DNA from: Nitrospira sp.
GTDB lineage: Bacteria; Nitrospirota; Nitrospiria; Nitrospirales; Nitrospiraceae
Direction of reading: 5' to 3'
NCBI GenBank assembly: GCA_019636815.1
Contig: JAHBWT010000005.1
Coordinates: 1-64,000, forward strand
Length of the DNA: 64,000 bases
The notes beneath the pieces were generated by a model. It had not been told where the DNA came from. It saw only the letters and a program-made list of their open reading frames with translations, and made no database searches. The position numbers and the translations under genes were made by a program. Positions 61,542-64,000 of this stretch are shown one piece after another; the stretch's first letter is position 1, and each line of letters starts with the position of its first letter.

Positions 61542-62177
61542 ATGACGGACCTTTTGGACAGAATCAATCGATTGAGTGAATCGCAGCGCCGCCTGTTGCG
61601 GCTTCGAGTCGATCGCATGGGGTGGAATCGGGCAGGGGACCCCCGCTTGGTCGGATATGCCGTCCCCCAAGGAGACGGGGTGGTCACAGCTCACGATCTG
61701 CGTGAGTTTTTGAAAGGACGTCTTCCCGATTACATGGTGCCGGCCAGCTGGGTCGTGCTGGAGTCCTTTCCTATGACCACTCAGGGAAAGGTCGATCGCA
61801 AGGCCCTCTCAGCCATGAACCGACTGGCTTCTCAAGCGGTCGAGCAGGGGATGCCTCGAACCGACAGTGAACGGGCGATTGCCGCCGTCTGGGGAGAAGT
61901 GCTGGGATTGCGCGCGGTCGGCTTTCACGACAATTTTTTTGACCTTGGCGGCCACTCGCTGCTGCTTCCAAAAGTGCTGACTAAAATACGTGGATTTACC
62001 ACTCGCGATGTGTCGATGGTGGATCTCTTTCGCTATCCAACCGTACAGGCCCTGGCAACGTATCTTGGTGCAGAGTCATCGCCGACCATAGAACAGCAGG
62101 CCATGCAGGATTTGAAAGACAAACACACAGCCGGGGCGCACCGGTTGGCACAACGACGTGCTCGCAAAGCGATCTGA
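61542..62177 (+). CDS. Detached A-domain C-terminal subdomain plus carrier domain
   Basis: 211 residues. Residues 1-30 are helical linker; then RLVGYAVP and LPDYMVPASWVVLESFPMT with A10 TTQGKVDRKAL (catalytic Lys near 88); then a PCP with Ser in LGGHSLLL near 140 and a C-terminal tail rich in Lys/Arg (QRRARKAI). Without it the upstream A domain lacks its adenylation Lys and thiolation partner. The ATG lies one base after the megasynthase stop (TGACATG) and in a different frame. Translational coupling is likely. Alternative: a recent frameshift split one long protein, but a clean start and continuous domain logic argue for a working split. Confidence 0.9.
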   Translation: MTDLLDRINRLSESQRRLLRLRVDRMGWNRAGDPRLVGYAVPQGDGVVTAHDLREFLKGRLPDYMVPASWVVLESFPMTTQGKVDRKALSAMNRLASQAVEQGMPRTDSERAIAAVWGEVLGLRAVGFHDNFFDLGGHSLLLPKVLTKIRGFTTRDVSMVDLFRYPTVQALATYLGAESSPTIEQQAMQDLKDKHTAGAHRLAQRRARKAI

Positions 62178-62184
62178 GATCGGC

Positions 62185-64000
62185 ATGAAAGATCCTCACA
62201 ACTCACTGAAATCGAGCGATGTACGCGACGGATTGGATATTGCCATCGTCGGCATGGCGGGACGATTTCCCGGTGCCAAGAATATAGCAGAGTTTTGGAA
62301 CAATGTGCGCGGCGGCGTGGAATCGCTATCTGTCCTCGACGATAAGGACCTCGTCAACGCTGGCGTGCCCGAATCCCTGCTGCGTGATCCGAACTATGTC
62401 CGAAGGCGCGGCATCATGGAGGGGATCGACTTGTTCGATGCCGGGTTTTTCGGCATCACCCCTCGGGAAGCCGAACTGATGGATCCTCAGCAACGGCTCT
62501 TCCTGGAATGCGCGTGGGAAACCCTTGAACATGCCGGCTATGACCCTGAACAGTTTAACGGGCCGGTCGGTGTCTATGCCGGTTCCAGTTCCAGCGGCTA
62601 TCTCTTCAATCTGTTTCCCCGCGGAGTCTTACTGCAATCGGCTGCGGATATGGCCGCCATCTTAGGCGTAGAAAAAGATTCTCTTGCAACCCGTGTCTCG
62701 TACAAGTTGAATCTCGAAGGACCGAGTCTGGCCGTGCAGACCGCCTGCTCCACGTCCCTGGTCGCAGTGCATCTGGCTTGTCAGGGGCTGCTGGCTGGGG
62801 AATGTGATATGGCCTTGGCTGGCGGCATCTCCATTACCGTTCCACAAACCGTGGGCTATCTCTACCAGAAGGGCGGGATTGCCTCTCCCGATGGACATTG
62901 TCGGGCCTTTGACGCGCAGGCGCAGGGAACTGTTGGGGGGAGCGGGGTCGGGCTCGTCCTGCTGAGGCGGCTGCAGGATGCCCAGGACGACGGAGATCAT
63001 ATTCTGGCCGTGATCAGAGGCTCCGCCATCAACAACGACGGCGCCCGAAAAGTGGGATATACCGCTCCACGCGTCGAAGGCCAGGTGAAGGTCATTCGCG
63101 CGGCACAGATTGCTGCCGAGGTGGATCCACGATCGATCGGGTACATCGAAGCGCATGGCACCGGCACTCCAATGGGCGATCCCATAGAACTGGCTGCACT
63201 CACGCAGGCGTTTCGCGCCCAGACAGATCAAAACAATTTTTGCGCAATCGGGTCAGTCAAAACCAATATTGGGCATCTCGATGCGGCTGCCGGTGTGGTC
63301 GGACTCATAAAAACCGTGTTGGCGCTCTCCCACAAACAAATTCCTCCCAGCCTGCATTTTACGAAACCCAATCCGGAGATCGAGTTTTCCGCCACGCCTT
63401 TTTTTGTGAATACGGTGTTGCGTGAATGGACAAGAAACGGAACACCTCGCCGGGCGGGCGTCAGTTCGTTCGGCCTGGGTGGCACCAACGCCCATGTCGT
63501 GCTGGAGGAAGCCCCTCCGCAGAACAGAACAGCATCTTCCCGGCCATGGCACCTGTTGCCGTTATCGGCCAGATCGGCGTCGGCGCTGGATATCGCCACG
63601 GCTCGCCTGCGTGACCAACTCGCGCAGAATGAGCACGAAGCGATTGCGGATATCGCCTATACCCTCCAAGTGGGCCGTCGACATTTTCCCTATCGGCGGA
63701 TTCTGTGGTGCCGGGATCGGCAGGATGCCTCTCGTATTCTCGCCGGGCAGGAGCCGAGCCGTCTCCTGACTTCCCAGCCGGTTCCGTCGAATCGGCCGGT
63801 CGCGTTTCTCTTTCCGGGACAAGGCGCCCAACATGTCGATATGGCCTCCGAGCTCTACCGAGAAGAACCGCGATTCAAAGAGGAAGTCGATCGTTGCATA
63901 GAAGTCGTGCGTCCGCTTCTCGGTTGTGAAGTGCGGGAAATTTTATACCCTGAACGCGGCGCCGCCGAGGCCATGTCGGCGCGACTCAATCAGACATCTC
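62185..64000 (+). CDS. Type I polyketide synthase, KS and start of AT (runs past window end)
   Basis: 605 codons open to the last base, from MKDPHNSLKSSD at 62185, 7 bases after the previous stop. The KS domain (about 20-445) shows IVGMAGRFPGA at the start, the active-site Cys in TACSTSL near 190, His in EAHGTGTPMGDP near 320 and His in KTNIGHLDAAAGV near 365. A linker with GVSSFGLGGTNAHVVLEE follows, then the acyltransferase start FLFPGQGAQH near 540. KS after a peptide carrier fits a hybrid step that extends the aminoacyl chain with malonyl units. AT specificity and later domains lie beyond the window. Confidence 0.94.
   Translation, partial: MKDPHNSLKSSDVRDGLDIAIVGMAGRFPGAKNIAEFWNNVRGGVESLSVLDDKDLVNAGVPESLLRDPNYVRRRGIMEGIDLFDAGFFGITPREAELMDPQQRLFLECAWETLEHAGYDPEQFNGPVGVYAGSSSSGYLFNLFPRGVLLQSAADMAAILGVEKDSLATRVSYKLNLEGPSLAVQTACSTSLVAVHLACQGLLAGECDMALAGGISITVPQTVGYLYQKGGIASPDGHCRAFDAQAQGTVGGSGVGLVLLRRLQDAQDDGDHILAVIRGSAINNDGARKVGYTAPRVEGQVKVIRAAQIAAEVDPRSIGYIEAHGTGTPMGDPIELAALTQAFRAQTDQNNFCAIGSVKTNIGHLDAAAGVVGLIKTVLALSHKQIPPSLHFTKPNPEIEFSATPFFVNTVLREWTRNGTPRRAGVSSFGLGGTNAHVVLEEAPPQNRTASSRPWHLLPLSARSASALDIATARLRDQLAQNEHEAIADIAYTLQVGRRHFPYRRILWCRDRQDASRILAGQEPSRLLTSQPVPSNRPVAFLFPGQGAQHVDMASELYREEPRFKEEVDRCIEVVRPLLGCEVREILYPERGAAEAMSARLNQTS

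Noticed and set aside
1-64000. CRISPR array
   Set aside because: No regularly spaced short direct repeats with unique spacers and no cas genes were seen in the window.

Overview
The window looks like a chromosomal segment of a Gram-negative, moderately GC-rich bacterium: several lipoproteins, an OmpA-type protein, sigma-54 regulation and a VirB-type secretion apparatus. Overall gene style suggests Nitrospirota (Nitrospira-like), but that is an inference from general resemblance and no phylogenetic marker was tested.

Layout. (1) 1-12.2 kb, core chromosome: the end of comM, small hypothetical genes, an XRE regulator, clpB, a membrane protein, and a three-gene set (histidine kinase, coiled-coil lipoprotein, sigma-54 response regulator) in the same order as enterobacterial glrK-qseG-glrR. 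(2) 12.2-13.9 kb: a 1.6-kb interval bounded by an intact tRNA-Thr(TGT) and a 37-bp direct copy of its 3' end. It holds a Sel1-repeat protein and a frameshifted membrane hydrolase. (3) 13.9 to about 47 kb: an integrative and conjugative element. It has a tyrosine integrase and excisionase beside tRNA-Thr, a HigBA toxin-antitoxin pair with a near-ideal promoter buried in its operator, small ICE proteins, an oriT candidate in front of mobC-relaxase, a second toxin-antitoxin pair, a nuclease-methylase fusion, an IS5-like insertion sequence with a nonsense codon, and a two-gene AAA+ ATPase/subtilase module. A leftward transfer operon follows (virB2-B3-B4-B6-B5-B8-B9-B10-B11-virD4, an OmpA lipoprotein, an LPD7 protein, trbM), then a RadC-like gene. 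The cargo between relaxase and T4SS looks like a small defence island. (4) 48-64 kb: a rightward biosynthetic operon of tightly packed genes that continues past the window.

The biosynthetic operon contains a cyclic-peptide ABC exporter (PvdE/SyrD type), a diaminobutyrate-type aminotransferase, a periplasmic penicillin-acylase-family enzyme (PvdQ type), MbtH, a type II thioesterase, a SyrP-like Fe(II)/2-oxoglutarate hydroxylase, a FAAL-PCP-C-A megasynthase, a stand-alone A-domain tail plus PCP, and a type I PKS (KS-AT visible). This set resembles the accessory genes of pyoverdine pathways but is joined to a PKS, suggesting an acylated peptide-polyketide, possibly a siderophore, that is exported and deacylated in the periplasm.

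The most unusual point is in the megasynthase. The adenylation domain is interrupted after motif A8 by a methyltransferase that resembles guanidinoacetate N-methyltransferase (GAMT), not the usual NRPS N-methyltransferase. The polypeptide ends right after it, and the missing A9-A10 subdomain and carrier domain are encoded by the next gene, one base downstream and in another frame. The PKS gene runs off the window end without a stop and was read directly from the sequence.
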